The notes: generated by a model not told the origin, from the sequence alone. Counted from the stretch's first letter, positions 7,912 through 16,485 are shown. The stretch: 64,000 nucleotides of DNA from Streptomyces sp. STR69 (GCF_024519455.1 NZ_JALJRY010000007.1:242880-306879), one strand, 5' to 3'. Numbers and translations: made by a program.

Positions 7912-9390
7912 GTGACGCCTGAATCCCACTCCCCGACCGGTACGCACGACCCCATGCTCGGGCCGCCCTCAGGTTGCCCCGCACATGGCACGGGCCCAGG
8001 CGGGCTGCGCCGGCTCTACGGCCCCGAGGCCGAGGACCTGGGAGCCGTGTACGAGCAACTCCGCGCCGAACACGGCCCGGTGGCCCCGGCGCTCCTCCAC
8101 GAGGACGTGCCGATCTGGATCGTTCTCGGTCACGGCGAGAACCTGCACATGGTGAGTACCCCCACGCAGTACTGCAAGGACAGCCGTTTGTGGACCCCGA
8201 TGCTCGACGGCACGGTCAAGCCCGACCACCCGCTGATGCCGCACTTCGCCTGGCAGCCCATGTGCGCCCACGCCGAAGGAGACGAGCACCTGCGGCTGCG
8301 CAGCGCGGTCACCGGCGCCATGTCGACCATCGACCACCGGGGCATCCGCCGCCACATCAACCGTGCGACCCAGCACCTCGTCAACCAGTTCATCACGAAG
8401 GGCAGGGCCGATCTGGTGGCCCAGTTCTCCGAACATCTGCCGATGGCGGTGATGTGCGAGATCCTCGGCATGCCCGAGGAGTACGGCGACCGGTTGGTGC
8501 AGGCCGCCCGCGACATGCTCAAGGGCACCGAGACCGCGATCATCAGCAACCAGTACGTCATGGACGCCCTGATGCGGCTCACCGCCCGGCGCCGGGCCGA
8601 ACCCAGGGACGACTTCACCAGCCACCTCGTCAACCACCCGGCGGGGCTCACCGACGAGGAGATCGGCCATCATCTGCGACTCATTCTGATCGTCGCGTAC
8701 GAGAGCACCGCCAACCTCCTGGCCAACGTGCTGCGTGTGGTACTTACCGATCCGGGCTTCCGCGCCCAGTTGAACGGCGGCCAGATGACCGTGCCCGAGG
8801 CGGTCGAGCAGTCCCTGTGGGACGAGCCGCCGTTCAGCACGGTTTTCGCCTATATCGCCAAACAGGACACCGAATTGGGCGGCCAGCGCATCCGCAAGGG
8901 CGACGGACTCCTTCTCGGCATGGCACCCGGCAACGTCGACCCACGCGTTCGACCCGACCTCAAGGCCAATATGCAGGGCAACCGCTCCCATCTCGCGTTC
9001 AGCGGCGGACCCCACGGGTGTCCGGGCCAGGACATCGGTCGTGCCATCGCCGATGTCGGCGTCGACGCACTGCTGGCCCGCGTACCGGACATCCAACTCG
9101 CCTGCGAGGAGGGTGAGTTGCGCTGGCGGTCATCCGTCGCGAACCGGCATCTCGTGGAACTGCCGGTGAAGTTCGAGCCGAAGAGCCCACAGGAGGTCAT
9201 GGAGGGGCCTGCCGTCAGGGCGGTGCCGTCGCCACGACCGAACAACTGGCCGGTGGGAGAGGAGCAGCCACAGCCCAGGAGCCAGGAAACCGCCGTCCCG
9301 GCCGCCCAGCCCACGCGCCCGGCGGCGCCCAAATCGATCCGTAGGCCGGGCGTGTTCCAGCGTTTCCTGCGCTGGTGGCGCGGTGAGTGA
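7912..9390 (+). CDS. Conservon-linked cytochrome P450 lacking ExxR (CYP157-like)
   Basis: A 492-residue P450 with a GTG start at 7912 (TPESHSPTGTHDP). The heme loop FSGGPHGCPGQ places the thiolate ligand at Cys370, and the I-helix reads LILIVAYEST around 256-266. The K-helix, where nearly all P450s have ExxR, reads EQSLW at 299-303, so the arginine is absent. EQSLW is the variant described for the CYP157 family of Streptomyces. The last 75 residues form a Pro/Arg-rich tail ending in basic-aromatic RFLRWWRG, which might contact the membrane. P450s directly downstream of cvnD are known in Streptomyces (rar-type operon). Substrate unknown. Confidence 0.92.
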   Translation: MTPESHSPTGTHDPMLGPPSGCPAHGTGPGGLRRLYGPEAEDLGAVYEQLRAEHGPVAPALLHEDVPIWIVLGHGENLHMVSTPTQYCKDSRLWTPMLDGTVKPDHPLMPHFAWQPMCAHAEGDEHLRLRSAVTGAMSTIDHRGIRRHINRATQHLVNQFITKGRADLVAQFSEHLPMAVMCEILGMPEEYGDRLVQAARDMLKGTETAIISNQYVMDALMRLTARRRAEPRDDFTSHLVNHPAGLTDEEIGHHLRLILIVAYESTANLLANVLRVVLTDPGFRAQLNGGQMTVPEAVEQSLWDEPPFSTVFAYIAKQDTELGGQRIRKGDGLLLGMAPGNVDPRVRPDLKANMQGNRSHLAFSGGPHGCPGQDIGRAIADVGVDALLARVPDIQLACEEGELRWRSSVANRHLVELPVKFEPKSPQEVMEGPAVRAVPSPRPNNWPVGEEQPQPRSQETAVPAAQPTRPAAPKSIRRPGVFQRFLRWWRGE

Positions 9391-9407
9391 GTCGACCGGG
9401 CACGGAA

Positions 9408-10352
9408 CTACCCTGCCCACTCCTCGTAGGAGGGCCAGGACCGCAGTGTCCGCCGGCTGACGAAGCGGTGCTCGTGCCCCGTGACCGGATCGGTGAACTC
9501 CAGCACTCGCGCCAGCAGTTGGAGCGGGCGGGAGAAGTCACCGGCCGGCACGGGGCCGGCCGTCACCGGATAGAGGGGATCACCGAGGATCGGCACTCCC
9601 AACGCGCTCATGTGCACCCTCAGTTGGTGCGTCTGTCCGGTCTGCGGCAACAGTCGGTACCGCGCGCGTCCGTCACGGTGCTCCAGCAACTCGACCCGGC
9701 TGACGGCGTTGGGCTCGCCCTCGACCTCGAAGGCGGCGAGGATCCCGCGCTCCTTGACGATCCGGCTGCGCACGGTGCGGGGCAGGGCCAGCGCGGGGTC
9801 GTACGGTGCCACCGCCTCGTACTCCTTCGCCACCCGCCGGTCCCGGAACAGCGACTGATACGCGCCGCGCTCCTCGGGGCGGACGGTGAACAGCACCAGC
9901 CCGGCCGTCAGCCGGTCCAGCCGGTGGGCGGCGCCCAGCGCAGGAATGCCCAGCCGGAGCCGCAGCCGCGCCAGGGCCGTCTCGGTGACATGGCTGCCGC
10001 GTGGAGTGGTGGCCAGGAAGTGCGGTTTGTCGGCCACCACCAAGTGCTCGTCCTGGTAAAGGACTTCGATCTCGAACGGCACCTGTTCCTCGTCGGGCGG
10101 TTCCCGGTGGAACCACACGTACATCCCGGGCACGTACGCCATGTCCCGCGGCACCGGACGCCCGGTGACATCCACGATTCGGCCTTCGCCGAGCATGGTG
10201 TCGATCACCCCGGCGTCGGCCGAGAGCCGCGCCACGAGATGATCCCGTACGGTCGCCCACGCGTCCCCGGCCGGCAACCGCACCCGCACCGCATCCACCC
10301 CACTACGCTGCGGCAGGGGAGACGGCGGGAGCGGGTTACGGCGTCTGACCAC
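9408..10352 (-). CDS. RluA-family pseudouridine synthase
   Basis: A 314-residue pseudouridine synthase. The catalytic motif HRLDRLTAG (Asp is the nucleophile) follows an ADKPHFLATTPRG strand, and TGQTHQLRVHMSALGVPILGDPLYP is the usual RluA C-terminal signature. It modifies uridines in rRNA or tRNA; the exact target cannot be told. A GTG at 10352 (VVRRRNPLPPS) is preferred; a start at 10445 would add 31 residues of uncertain value. It converges with the P450 gene, with only 17 bases between the stops. Confidence 0.9.
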   Translation of the reverse strand: MVRRRNPLPPSPLPQRSGVDAVRVRLPAGDAWATVRDHLVARLSADAGVIDTMLGEGRIVDVTGRPVPRDMAYVPGMYVWFHREPPDEEQVPFEIEVLYQDEHLVVADKPHFLATTPRGSHVTETALARLRLRLGIPALGAAHRLDRLTAGLVLFTVRPEERGAYQSLFRDRRVAKEYEAVAPYDPALALPRTVRSRIVKERGILAAFEVEGEPNAVSRVELLEHRDGRARYRLLPQTGQTHQLRVHMSALGVPILGDPLYPVTAGPVPAGDFSRPLQLLARVLEFTDPVTGHEHRFVSRRTLRSWPSYEEWAG

Positions 10353-10460
10353 GCCTGAGTATACGAGGGGGTGCGGTGTGCCGCCCCGCCCGTCATCGCC
10401 CGGCAGTTCTCTCACCGCAGGTCGGAGAGCTGCCCCTGGCAACACTTCCTTCGGGTCGGT

Positions 10461-11576
10461 CTATGCGACAGCTGTGGCCGGGGCATGAAGGTCTCCGCAG
10501 TGTGGGCAGACACCGAGGGCGGGCACGTCGCGCGCGTCGGCCTCGATCCGGTCATGAATGGGACCTTGGGGCCCCGTCTTCGGGGTGGGGCGTCCCACGC
10601 GATGGTTGTGTCGCCCGGTAAGCGTGTGCCATTCGAGATTTCCCCGCATCCAGTGCCTCAGTCCGGCGAGATAGCGGGCGAGTTCGGGCGAGGCACGGCG
10701 GGCGACCTCGGGTTCCAGCCGCAGATACGCACGCATGAGGCGGTCGTGGAGCTCGCCTGTCGCGCGCATGCTCCGTTCGAGGGTCCAGTCGTGGCGTGCG
10801 GAGAGCACGGTGGGCAAGCTGTGGCTGCCGATGTCGGTGCTTTCCTTGGCGACCGAATACAGGTCGTTCACCAGCATGATCATCAATGAGGCGGCGAGCG
10901 ACAGAGAACGAACGCCGGGCTCTTCCCAGTCACGGACGGGCAGTTCGTAGCCGCCGACGACATCGATCAGTACCAGACAGGCCATGGCCCCGTTGTACTT
11001 GCGATGAGCGAGGTACTCCGCGGGATCGGGAACGTGCCCGGCGATACGCCAGGCGTTCTCCGCCGCCATCGCCAAGAAGGTGGCGATCGTCTCGTGGCGC
11101 AGACGGCCCACATGGGCCGCCGTGCCCAAGCGTGTGATGTGCTCGGCGGTCTCACGGAGCGCACGTGCCACCGGGTCATCGCCGACAAAGCCTTCGACCG
11201 AGGGGCAGTCGGGCAGCCGGGAGCCGTTTTCCAGTGCGGTCAGCGACGCCGCGAGGCGTGAGGCGCTCATGGCGAGACGGACGCCTTCGACTCCCTCGTC
11301 GCAATAGTGATCGTCCGCGGCGAAGAGGGCGGTTATGTTGCGGGCCGCGAGCATCAGGTGGTCATGATCGACTGCGTCCGGGTGCGTCAACACCGCGAAC
11401 GTGCCGAACCGGTATCCGTTCAGCTCACTCCGTTGCCCCGGGAAGAGATCAAGGCTCAGTGCCCAAGCGGCGATTTCCGCGTCCGCCCTGTCGGCCGCCG
11501 TCTCGTCGTACGTGACCGGAAAAGGGCACAACACACTTGGAACTGACAACTCCCGTGTGAACGTGTCGCTATTCAT
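10461..11576 (-). CDS. Class I terpene synthase (terpene cyclase family 2)
   Basis: A 371-residue terpene cyclase. The Asp-rich metal motif is DDHYCDE at 88-94 and the second metal triad is NDLYSVAKE at 237-245, the usual bacterial N-D-x-x-S-x-x-x-E pattern. Both resemble the 2-methylisoborneol synthase branch, but no GPP methyltransferase or encapsulin gene is adjacent, so the product is unknown. The usual C-terminal Arg-Tyr pair seems to be Arg-His (TGRH near 330). The protein ends with a CPHC segment not normal for the family. The ATG at 11576 has no clear ribosome site and sits right behind an AT-rich stretch; starts at 11669 or nearby GTGs are possible. Confidence 0.85.
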   Translation of the reverse strand: MNSDTFTRELSVPSVLCPFPVTYDETAADRADAEIAAWALSLDLFPGQRSELNGYRFGTFAVLTHPDAVDHDHLMLAARNITALFAADDHYCDEGVEGVRLAMSASRLAASLTALENGSRLPDCPSVEGFVGDDPVARALRETAEHITRLGTAAHVGRLRHETIATFLAMAAENAWRIAGHVPDPAEYLAHRKYNGAMACLVLIDVVGGYELPVRDWEEPGVRSLSLAASLMIMLVNDLYSVAKESTDIGSHSLPTVLSARHDWTLERSMRATGELHDRLMRAYLRLEPEVARRASPELARYLAGLRHWMRGNLEWHTLTGRHNHRVGRPTPKTGPQGPIHDRIEADARDVPALGVCPHCGDLHAPATAVA

Positions 11577-11954
11577 ATAATTTATGATGCGAGATGTTGG
11601 ACTCTTTTTGGAACAGCTACTTCTGGCCACAAAATATCGGTTCCCGGGACCATCCTCTCGCGGCAGCACCAACTGTCCCTGTCGGATGGGAATTTGTGCT
11701 CGATTCTGGCAGTGGGGCCGACCGTGAGCGAGGGCGCGATTTCGACGCTACAGCGGGCCCGGTACCGGCCCGCCGGCGAGATGATCTCGCCTGGCAGGCC
11801 ATTGTCGGCTGCGGGGGAAACGCCGTAAAGATTGCATGGCCGAAACCGGATGGGCTGTATTCAGTCGTGGAGACTGATCAGCACCACGTCGGTCCAGGCC
11901 GGCTTGGTGCTGATCGTCCGTGGTGGCTTCCAGTCCCGCACTCGGTTCGGCGGA
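11577..11954. other. Intergenic region: terpene synthase promoter side and permease terminator
   Basis: 378 bases without a convincing gene. The first 80 bases beside the terpene synthase are unusually AT-rich (ATAAATTATATG on the minus strand) and probably contain its promoter. The far end holds the inverted repeat at 11876-11915. Nothing else is recognised. Confidence 0.5.
11876..11915 (-). terminator. Hairpin downstream of the APC permease
   Basis: Inverted repeat with 11-base arms GATCAGCACCA and TGGTGCTGATC around an 18-base loop, 40 bases after the permease stop. There is no T tract, as is common in streptomycetes. A terminator role is inferred from position. Confidence 0.6.
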
Positions 11955-13487
11955 TCAAGTCCCTTCGGCAGCGCGCACCCGTTGTGCCCGCGTCAGCCGA
12001 TACAGGACCCCGACCCCCACCGTGACCCCCAAGAACAACACCGTGAACCACTGGAAGTACCAGTGCCCGCCCGCCGGGTCGTACACCGCGGCCCGGGGCC
12101 ACGCCAGGTTGACGGTCATGATCAGGCCGTAGAGAAGCGCCAGGGCGTTGACCGGCACCCCCCAGCGGCCCAGGGAGAACAGCCGGGCGCCCGTCTCGTC
12201 CGTGCCCTCTGTCGTGAACTCGCCGCGCAGGCGGCGGAGCAGGAGGGGGCCCGTGACCATCGCGTAGGCCAGGTACAGCATCACGATGCAGGTGGTGCCG
12301 ATGGCCAGGAACGCGTCCGGGGAGGCGAAGTTGAGGAGGAGCAGGGCCGCCGCGAGGACGCCCACGACCAGGGCCGGGGCGCTGGGCATTCCGGTGCGGG
12401 GGTTGACCTTGGACAGGCGGGCGGAAAACGGGAGTTGACCGTCGCGGGCCATTGAGAACAGCATGCGGCAGGCCGCCGTCTGGATGGCCAGGGTCGCCAC
12501 CGCGATCGCCACCACCACGTCGGCCAGCAGGGCCTTGCCGACGCCGTCGCCGAGGCGGCTCGTCAGGACGTAGCTGAGGCCGTCGACGCCCAGGTGGCCG
12601 TCGGTCAGGCTGGGCGCGGCGAGCAGGCCGCCGAGGATGATGAGGCCGCCGAGCAGGCCCGCCGCGCCGAGCGCGGTGAGGATCGTGCGGGGCGCGGTGC
12701 GGCGGGGGTTGTGGGTCTCCTCGCTCATCTCGCCCGCGCTGTCGAAGCCGATCATCACGTACGCCGCCGTGAACGAGCCCACCAGCAGCGCGCCGAGCAG
12801 GCCGCCCTCCAGGCTGCCGGTCGTGTGGAAGGTGATGCTCGGGGTGCGCTTCGAGTGGGTCAGGAGGAGGACGACGATCAGGATCGCGCCGATGATCTCG
12901 GCCGTCACCCCGACCCGGTTGATCACCGACATCACGCGGTTGTCGAGGATGTTCACCAGCGTCGTCAGGACCAGCAGGATCACGCCGAGGACCGCCGCGT
13001 TGGCGGCGCCGTCCGGTGAGGTGGGCGCGGGGTCGCCGCCCACCAGCTGGAAGCCCGACCAGATGGCGGGCAGCACCATCTGGAGCGCGAGCGCCGCCGC
13101 CGCTACGACGACGATCTGGCCGATCACCATGATCCAGCCGGCGAACCAGCCGAAGGTCGCGGTGGAGAGGCGCGAGGACCACTGGTAGATCGCGCCCGAG
13201 ATCGGGTAGCGCGCGGCCAGTTCCGCGAAGCAGGCCGCCACCAGCAACTGGCCCGCCAGCACGATCGGCCAGGCCCAGAAGAAGACCGGGCCGCCGAACG
13301 CGTACCCGAAGGCGAAGAACTGGAAGACGGTCGTCAGTACGGAGATGAAGGAGAACCCGGCCGCGAACGACGCGTACCGGCCGAGGCTGCGATGCAGCTC
13401 CTGGCGGTAGCCGAACTCGGCGAGGGAGCCGTCGTCGGGGGAGTGGGGCGGATCGGGGCGTACGTCGGAGGGGGTGGTTGTGGCCAC
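11955..13487 (-). CDS. APC-family amino acid/amine permease
   Basis: A 510-residue integral membrane transporter with about twelve hydrophobic segments. The APC pattern is seen in FAAGFSFISVLTTVFQFFAFGYAFGGPVFFWAW at the first helices, the helix-3 region AARYPISGAIYQWSSRL and the helix-6 region MIGFDSAGEMSEETHNPRRTAPR, typical of the GABA/amine-polyamine branch. Permeases of this kind are often encoded with urea-carboxylase/DUF1989 genes. Here the gene is 8 kb from that operon but has the same palindrome 24 bases upstream of its start, so it is probably the uptake system for the same substrate. ATG 13487 gives MATTTPSDVRPDP. Confidence 0.88.
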   Translation of the reverse strand: MATTTPSDVRPDPPHSPDDGSLAEFGYRQELHRSLGRYASFAAGFSFISVLTTVFQFFAFGYAFGGPVFFWAWPIVLAGQLLVAACFAELAARYPISGAIYQWSSRLSTATFGWFAGWIMVIGQIVVVAAAALALQMVLPAIWSGFQLVGGDPAPTSPDGAANAAVLGVILLVLTTLVNILDNRVMSVINRVGVTAEIIGAILIVVLLLTHSKRTPSITFHTTGSLEGGLLGALLVGSFTAAYVMIGFDSAGEMSEETHNPRRTAPRTILTALGAAGLLGGLIILGGLLAAPSLTDGHLGVDGLSYVLTSRLGDGVGKALLADVVVAIAVATLAIQTAACRMLFSMARDGQLPFSARLSKVNPRTGMPSAPALVVGVLAAALLLLNFASPDAFLAIGTTCIVMLYLAYAMVTGPLLLRRLRGEFTTEGTDETGARLFSLGRWGVPVNALALLYGLIMTVNLAWPRAAVYDPAGGHWYFQWFTVLFLGVTVGVGVLYRLTRAQRVRAAEGT

Positions 13488-13510
13488 GGCGGCACCTGCC
13501 TTCGGCGCGA

Positions 13511-13532
13511 ATTCCTGTCGGGTGACAGAAAT
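13511..13532. promoter_or_regulatory. Palindromic operator, copy 2 (APC permease)
   Basis: Inverted repeat with arms ATTCCTGTC and GACAGAAAT around spacer GGGT; one mismatch between arms. It matches the element at 3776-3797 in 17 of the 18 arm positions, and both continue with TAGG. It sits 24 bases upstream of the permease ATG, in position to block transcription. The same regulator, probably the TetR at 3909-4544, should bind both. Confidence 0.75.
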
Positions 13533-13619
13533 TAGGGACGGCCTGTTTCGGACGCGTCACGCGACCGTGTCCATGGCGGGCCCAAGTCCTCACGCCCTTG
13601 CCCTCGCCGCAAAATCGCG

Positions 13620-13675
13620 ATACATCGTGTATTGACGTTCCGCGGTGACTCGCGATATGTTCGGTCACGAATATC
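13620..13675. promoter_or_regulatory. Putative PadR promoter/operator region
   Basis: Contains the palindrome ATACA-TCG-TGTAT at 13620-13632 and a second imperfect inverted repeat GATAT-N12-ATATC at about 13654-13675. PadR proteins commonly bind AT-rich repeats of ATAC/ATGT type in front of their own gene, so autoregulation is likely. Inferred from position and pattern only. Confidence 0.45.
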
Positions 13676-13709
13676 CGGATGCGAGGTGTGGGTGGAGGTG
13701 GTGGTCCCC

Positions 13710-14330
13710 GTGGCCGCGAAGCGTCGCAAGCTCAGCAACCCGCTGGCACTCGCCGTGCTGGTGACCCTCTGCCAGGGCCCCATGCATCCGTACGAGATCG
13801 CCCAGACCCTGCGCCGCCAGGGCAAGGACACCAGCACGAAGATCAACTACGGCTCGCTCTACACGGTCGTGCAGAACCTGGAGAAGCACGGCTTCGTCGA
13901 GGTCGCCGACATAGAGCGCAAGGGCAACCGCCCCGAGCGCACGGTCTACGGCCTGACCGGCGCCGGGCGCGAGGAGATGACCGAGTGGCTGTCGGAGCTG
14001 CTGGCCCGCCCGGTCAAGGAGTTCCCCATCTTCGAGACGGCCCTCTCACTGCTGGGCGCCCTGCACCCCGACGAGGCGGCGACGCTGCTGGAGGAGCGGG
14101 TGAAGAACCTGGAGGTGCAGGCGGCCGGCGAGCGCGGAGCGCTGGAGAAGCTCTACGAATCGGTGCCCCGACTCTTCCTCGTCGAGGTCGAGTACCAGCT
14201 GCACATGACCGAGGCGCAGACCGAGTGGGTCCGCGGCCTGCTGGAAGAGCTCAGAAAGGGCTCGATGCTCGGCGTCGAAGGCTGGCGCCACTTCCACGAA
14301 ACGGGGGAGCAGCCAACGGAGTTCAGCTAG
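13710..14330 (+). CDS. PadR-family transcriptional regulator
   Basis: A 206-residue regulator. The winged helix is clear: NPLALAVLVTLCQGPMHPYEIAQTLRRQGKD followed by the PadR signature KINYGSLYTVVQNLEKHGFVEV and RTVYGLTGAGREEM. The C-terminal half is the helical dimerisation domain. The GTG at 13710 lies 11 bases after GGAGG; an in-frame GTG at 13701 is too close to it. An ABC exporter follows after 184 bases, the usual partner of PadR repressors of this type, so it probably represses the exporter until a substrate binds. Confidence 0.9.
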   Translation: MAAKRRKLSNPLALAVLVTLCQGPMHPYEIAQTLRRQGKDTSTKINYGSLYTVVQNLEKHGFVEVADIERKGNRPERTVYGLTGAGREEMTEWLSELLARPVKEFPIFETALSLLGALHPDEAATLLEERVKNLEVQAAGERGALEKLYESVPRLFLVEVEYQLHMTEAQTEWVRGLLEELRKGSMLGVEGWRHFHETGEQPTEFS

Positions 14331-14514
14331 CGAGGACTGACCCCGACCGGGCTGTTGCAGCAGCCCTGCCGGGGTCACGAACCCCGAGACCGACCCGCCG
14401 TGCGGCAAGCCAGGCGATCGAGGTGCGGCACACCCAGGATAGCCCGGCGCTCTGCACGCGGATCAGTCGTGACCTTTCACACTCACATCCGCTCATTCAT
14501 GGAGAGCAGTCGAC

Positions 14515-15543
14515 ATGAGCAGTACTCGTACGAGCACCCGTGCGCCCGCGGTCGAGGCGCGCCAACTGATCAAGACCTATCCCGGCGACGTCACCGCCCT
14601 CAACGGCATGGACGTCACCGTGGAACCCGGCACCGTCTTCGGCCTCCTCGGGCCGAACGGCGCCGGCAAGTCCACCACCGTCAAGATCCTCACCACCCTG
14701 GCCCGGCCCGACTCCGGCACGGCCACCGTCGCGGGACACGACGTGCTGCGCCACCCGGACCGGGTGCGCCGCGCGATCGGCGTGGTCGCCCAGAACTCGG
14801 GCGCCGACCCGACGGCGACCGGCCGCGAGAACCTCCAACTCCAGGGCAGGCTCTACGGCTTGAAGGGCGCCGCCCTCACGCGGCGGGTGGACGAACTCCT
14901 CGACCGCTTCACCCTCGCCGATGCCGCCAGGCGCCCGGTGAAGGGCTACTCCGGCGGAATGCGCCGCCGCCTGGACGTGGCGCTCGGCCTGGTGCACCGG
15001 CCCGAAGTGCTGTTCCTCGACGAGCCCACCACCGGTCTCGACCCGGAGGCCCGCACCGCGATGTGGGACGAGATCGGCCGGCTCGCGGGGGAGGAGGGGC
15101 TGACCATCCTGCTCACCACGCACTACCTCGAAGAGGCCGACCGGCTCGCCGAGCGCATCGCGATCGTCGACCGCGGCCGGGTCGTCGTGGAGGGCACCCC
15201 CGACTCACTCAAGGGTGAACTCCGGGGCGACGCCGTCCACTTGGAGCTGCGCGAAGCCGTCGGTGACGCCGGTCGTACGCTGCTCAGGAGCGCCCTCGTC
15301 GGACTGCCCGGCGTGCACGAGGTGCTGGTCGACGGACGCCGGGTCAGTGCCCGCGCCGACGACGGAGCAGCCGCGATGCCCGTCCTGCTGGCGGCGTTCG
15401 AGCGCGTCGGGGTCGGGGTCGCCGCCGCGACCGTTGCCCGCCCCTCGCTCGACGACGTCTATCTCCGCTACGCGGGCCGCCGTTACTCCGAGGCCGACGC
15501 GGACAGCGCCGAGCAGCTCGCGGTCGCCGGAGGTGTGCGATGA
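14515..15543 (+). CDS. ABC exporter ATP-binding protein (DrrA-like)
   Basis: A 342-residue ATPase. Walker A GPNGAGKST is at 46-54, signature YSGGM at 145-149, Walker B VLFLDE at 165-170, and the H-loop is in TTHYLEEADRLAERI. The C-terminal extension after the ATPase core is typical of the daunorubicin-resistance DrrA family. It overlaps the permease gene by ATGA at 15540-15543. The pair probably exports a hydrophobic compound, drug or lipid, under PadR control. Confidence 0.93.
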   Translation: MSSTRTSTRAPAVEARQLIKTYPGDVTALNGMDVTVEPGTVFGLLGPNGAGKSTTVKILTTLARPDSGTATVAGHDVLRHPDRVRRAIGVVAQNSGADPTATGRENLQLQGRLYGLKGAALTRRVDELLDRFTLADAARRPVKGYSGGMRRRLDVALGLVHRPEVLFLDEPTTGLDPEARTAMWDEIGRLAGEEGLTILLTTHYLEEADRLAERIAIVDRGRVVVEGTPDSLKGELRGDAVHLELREAVGDAGRTLLRSALVGLPGVHEVLVDGRRVSARADDGAAAMPVLLAAFERVGVGVAAATVARPSLDDVYLRYAGRRYSEADADSAEQLAVAGGVR

Positions 15544-16316
15544 GCACCGCCGTCTCCCAGACCTGGTACATGACGCAGCGTCAACTCATGGTGTTCGCGC
15601 GGCAGCCCGCCTTCGCGATCATCACTCTCATCCAGCCGGTGATCTGGCTGTTCCTCTTCGGCAACCTCTTCAAGAAGGTCGTCGAACTCGGCGGCTTCGG
15701 CACCACCTCGTACCTGGACTACCTCGTCCCCGGTGTGGTCGTGATGAGCGCGCTCAGCTCCAACATGTGGGCGGGGATGGGCACGTTGGAGGAGATCCAG
15801 CGCGGCACCCTCAACCGCTTCCTGACCACTCCGGTCAGCCGGGCCGCGCTGATGAACGGCAATGTCGTCAACAACGGCCTGGTGACCGCGTTCCAGTCGA
15901 TGGTCATCGTGCTGCTCGGACTGCTCGGCGGCGCCGACTATCCGGGCGGCGTCGGCGGCATCGCGATCCTGACAGTCGCCTCGGTGCTGCTCGGCACGAT
16001 ATTCGGGGCGCTGTCCAACGCGCTCGGGATGCTGGTGCAGGAGCGGGAGTCGATCATCGGCATCAACACCTTCCTGCTGCTGCCGCTGACGTTCCTGTCC
16101 AGCGCCTTCATGGCGCCCTCGCAGATGCCCTCGTGGATGCGGCACATCGCAGACTTCAACCCGCTCAACTGGGCGATGGTGGCGGGCCGTTCGGCGATGT
16201 CCGAGCATCCCGACTGGGGTGACGTACTCAGCCGGGGCGGCGCGCTGCTGGGGCTCGCGGTGGTGGCGGTGTGGCTGTCGATACGTACGTTCAGGTCGTA
16301 TCAACGGTCGGTGTAG
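15540..16316 (+). CDS. ABC-2 type exporter permease (DrrB-like)
   Basis: A 258-residue permease with about six membrane segments and the ABC-2 signature FLLLPLTFLSSAFMAPSQMPSWMRHIADFNPLNW near residues 178-211. It is translationally coupled to the ATPase gene and completes a two-gene half-transporter exporter. Confidence 0.92.
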   Translation: MSTAVSQTWYMTQRQLMVFARQPAFAIITLIQPVIWLFLFGNLFKKVVELGGFGTTSYLDYLVPGVVVMSALSSNMWAGMGTLEEIQRGTLNRFLTTPVSRAALMNGNVVNNGLVTAFQSMVIVLLGLLGGADYPGGVGGIAILTVASVLLGTIFGALSNALGMLVQERESIIGINTFLLLPLTFLSSAFMAPSQMPSWMRHIADFNPLNWAMVAGRSAMSEHPDWGDVLSRGGALLGLAVVAVWLSIRTFRSYQRSV

Positions 16317-16319
16317 AGC

Positions 16320-16370
16320 CCCGAAGGAGGTGTCCCGAAGGAGGTGTCCCGAAGGAGGTGTCCCGAAGGG
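16320..16370. repeat. Tandem 14-base repeat with Shine-Dalgarno-like core
   Basis: Unit CCCGAAGGAGGTGT repeated three times exactly (16320-16333, 16334-16347, 16348-16361) plus a partial fourth copy. It begins just after the exporter permease stop. Each unit contains AAGGAGGTG, a near-perfect complement of the 16S rRNA 3' end, yet no start codon follows at suitable spacing. Confidence 0.9.
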
Positions 16371-16443
16371 GCGCTCCCAAAGGGGCGCGGGGCTGTGCCC
16401 ATGTGCGGCTCTGCCGCGTGGCCGCGACCAGCCACGACGGCGC
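16364..16443 (+). repeat. Dispersed intergenic repeat, copy 1 (divergent)
   Basis: Contains AGGGGCGCGGGGCTGTGCCC and further on GCGACCAGCCACGACGG, the same core as the copies at 40865-40920, 48011-48070 and 50225-50290 but with a longer middle. It lies between the exporter operon and the convergent siderophore-interacting protein gene. Such elements are common between streptomycete genes. Confidence 0.7.
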
Positions 16444-16485
16444 CGGACATACCAATGGCCCGTCGTGGCACCCCCGTTGGCGCAC

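Noticed and set aside
11878..13668. A 596-residue minus-strand frame over the permease
   Set aside because: It is the shifted shadow of the permease and is Arg/Pro-rich without hydrophobic helices.
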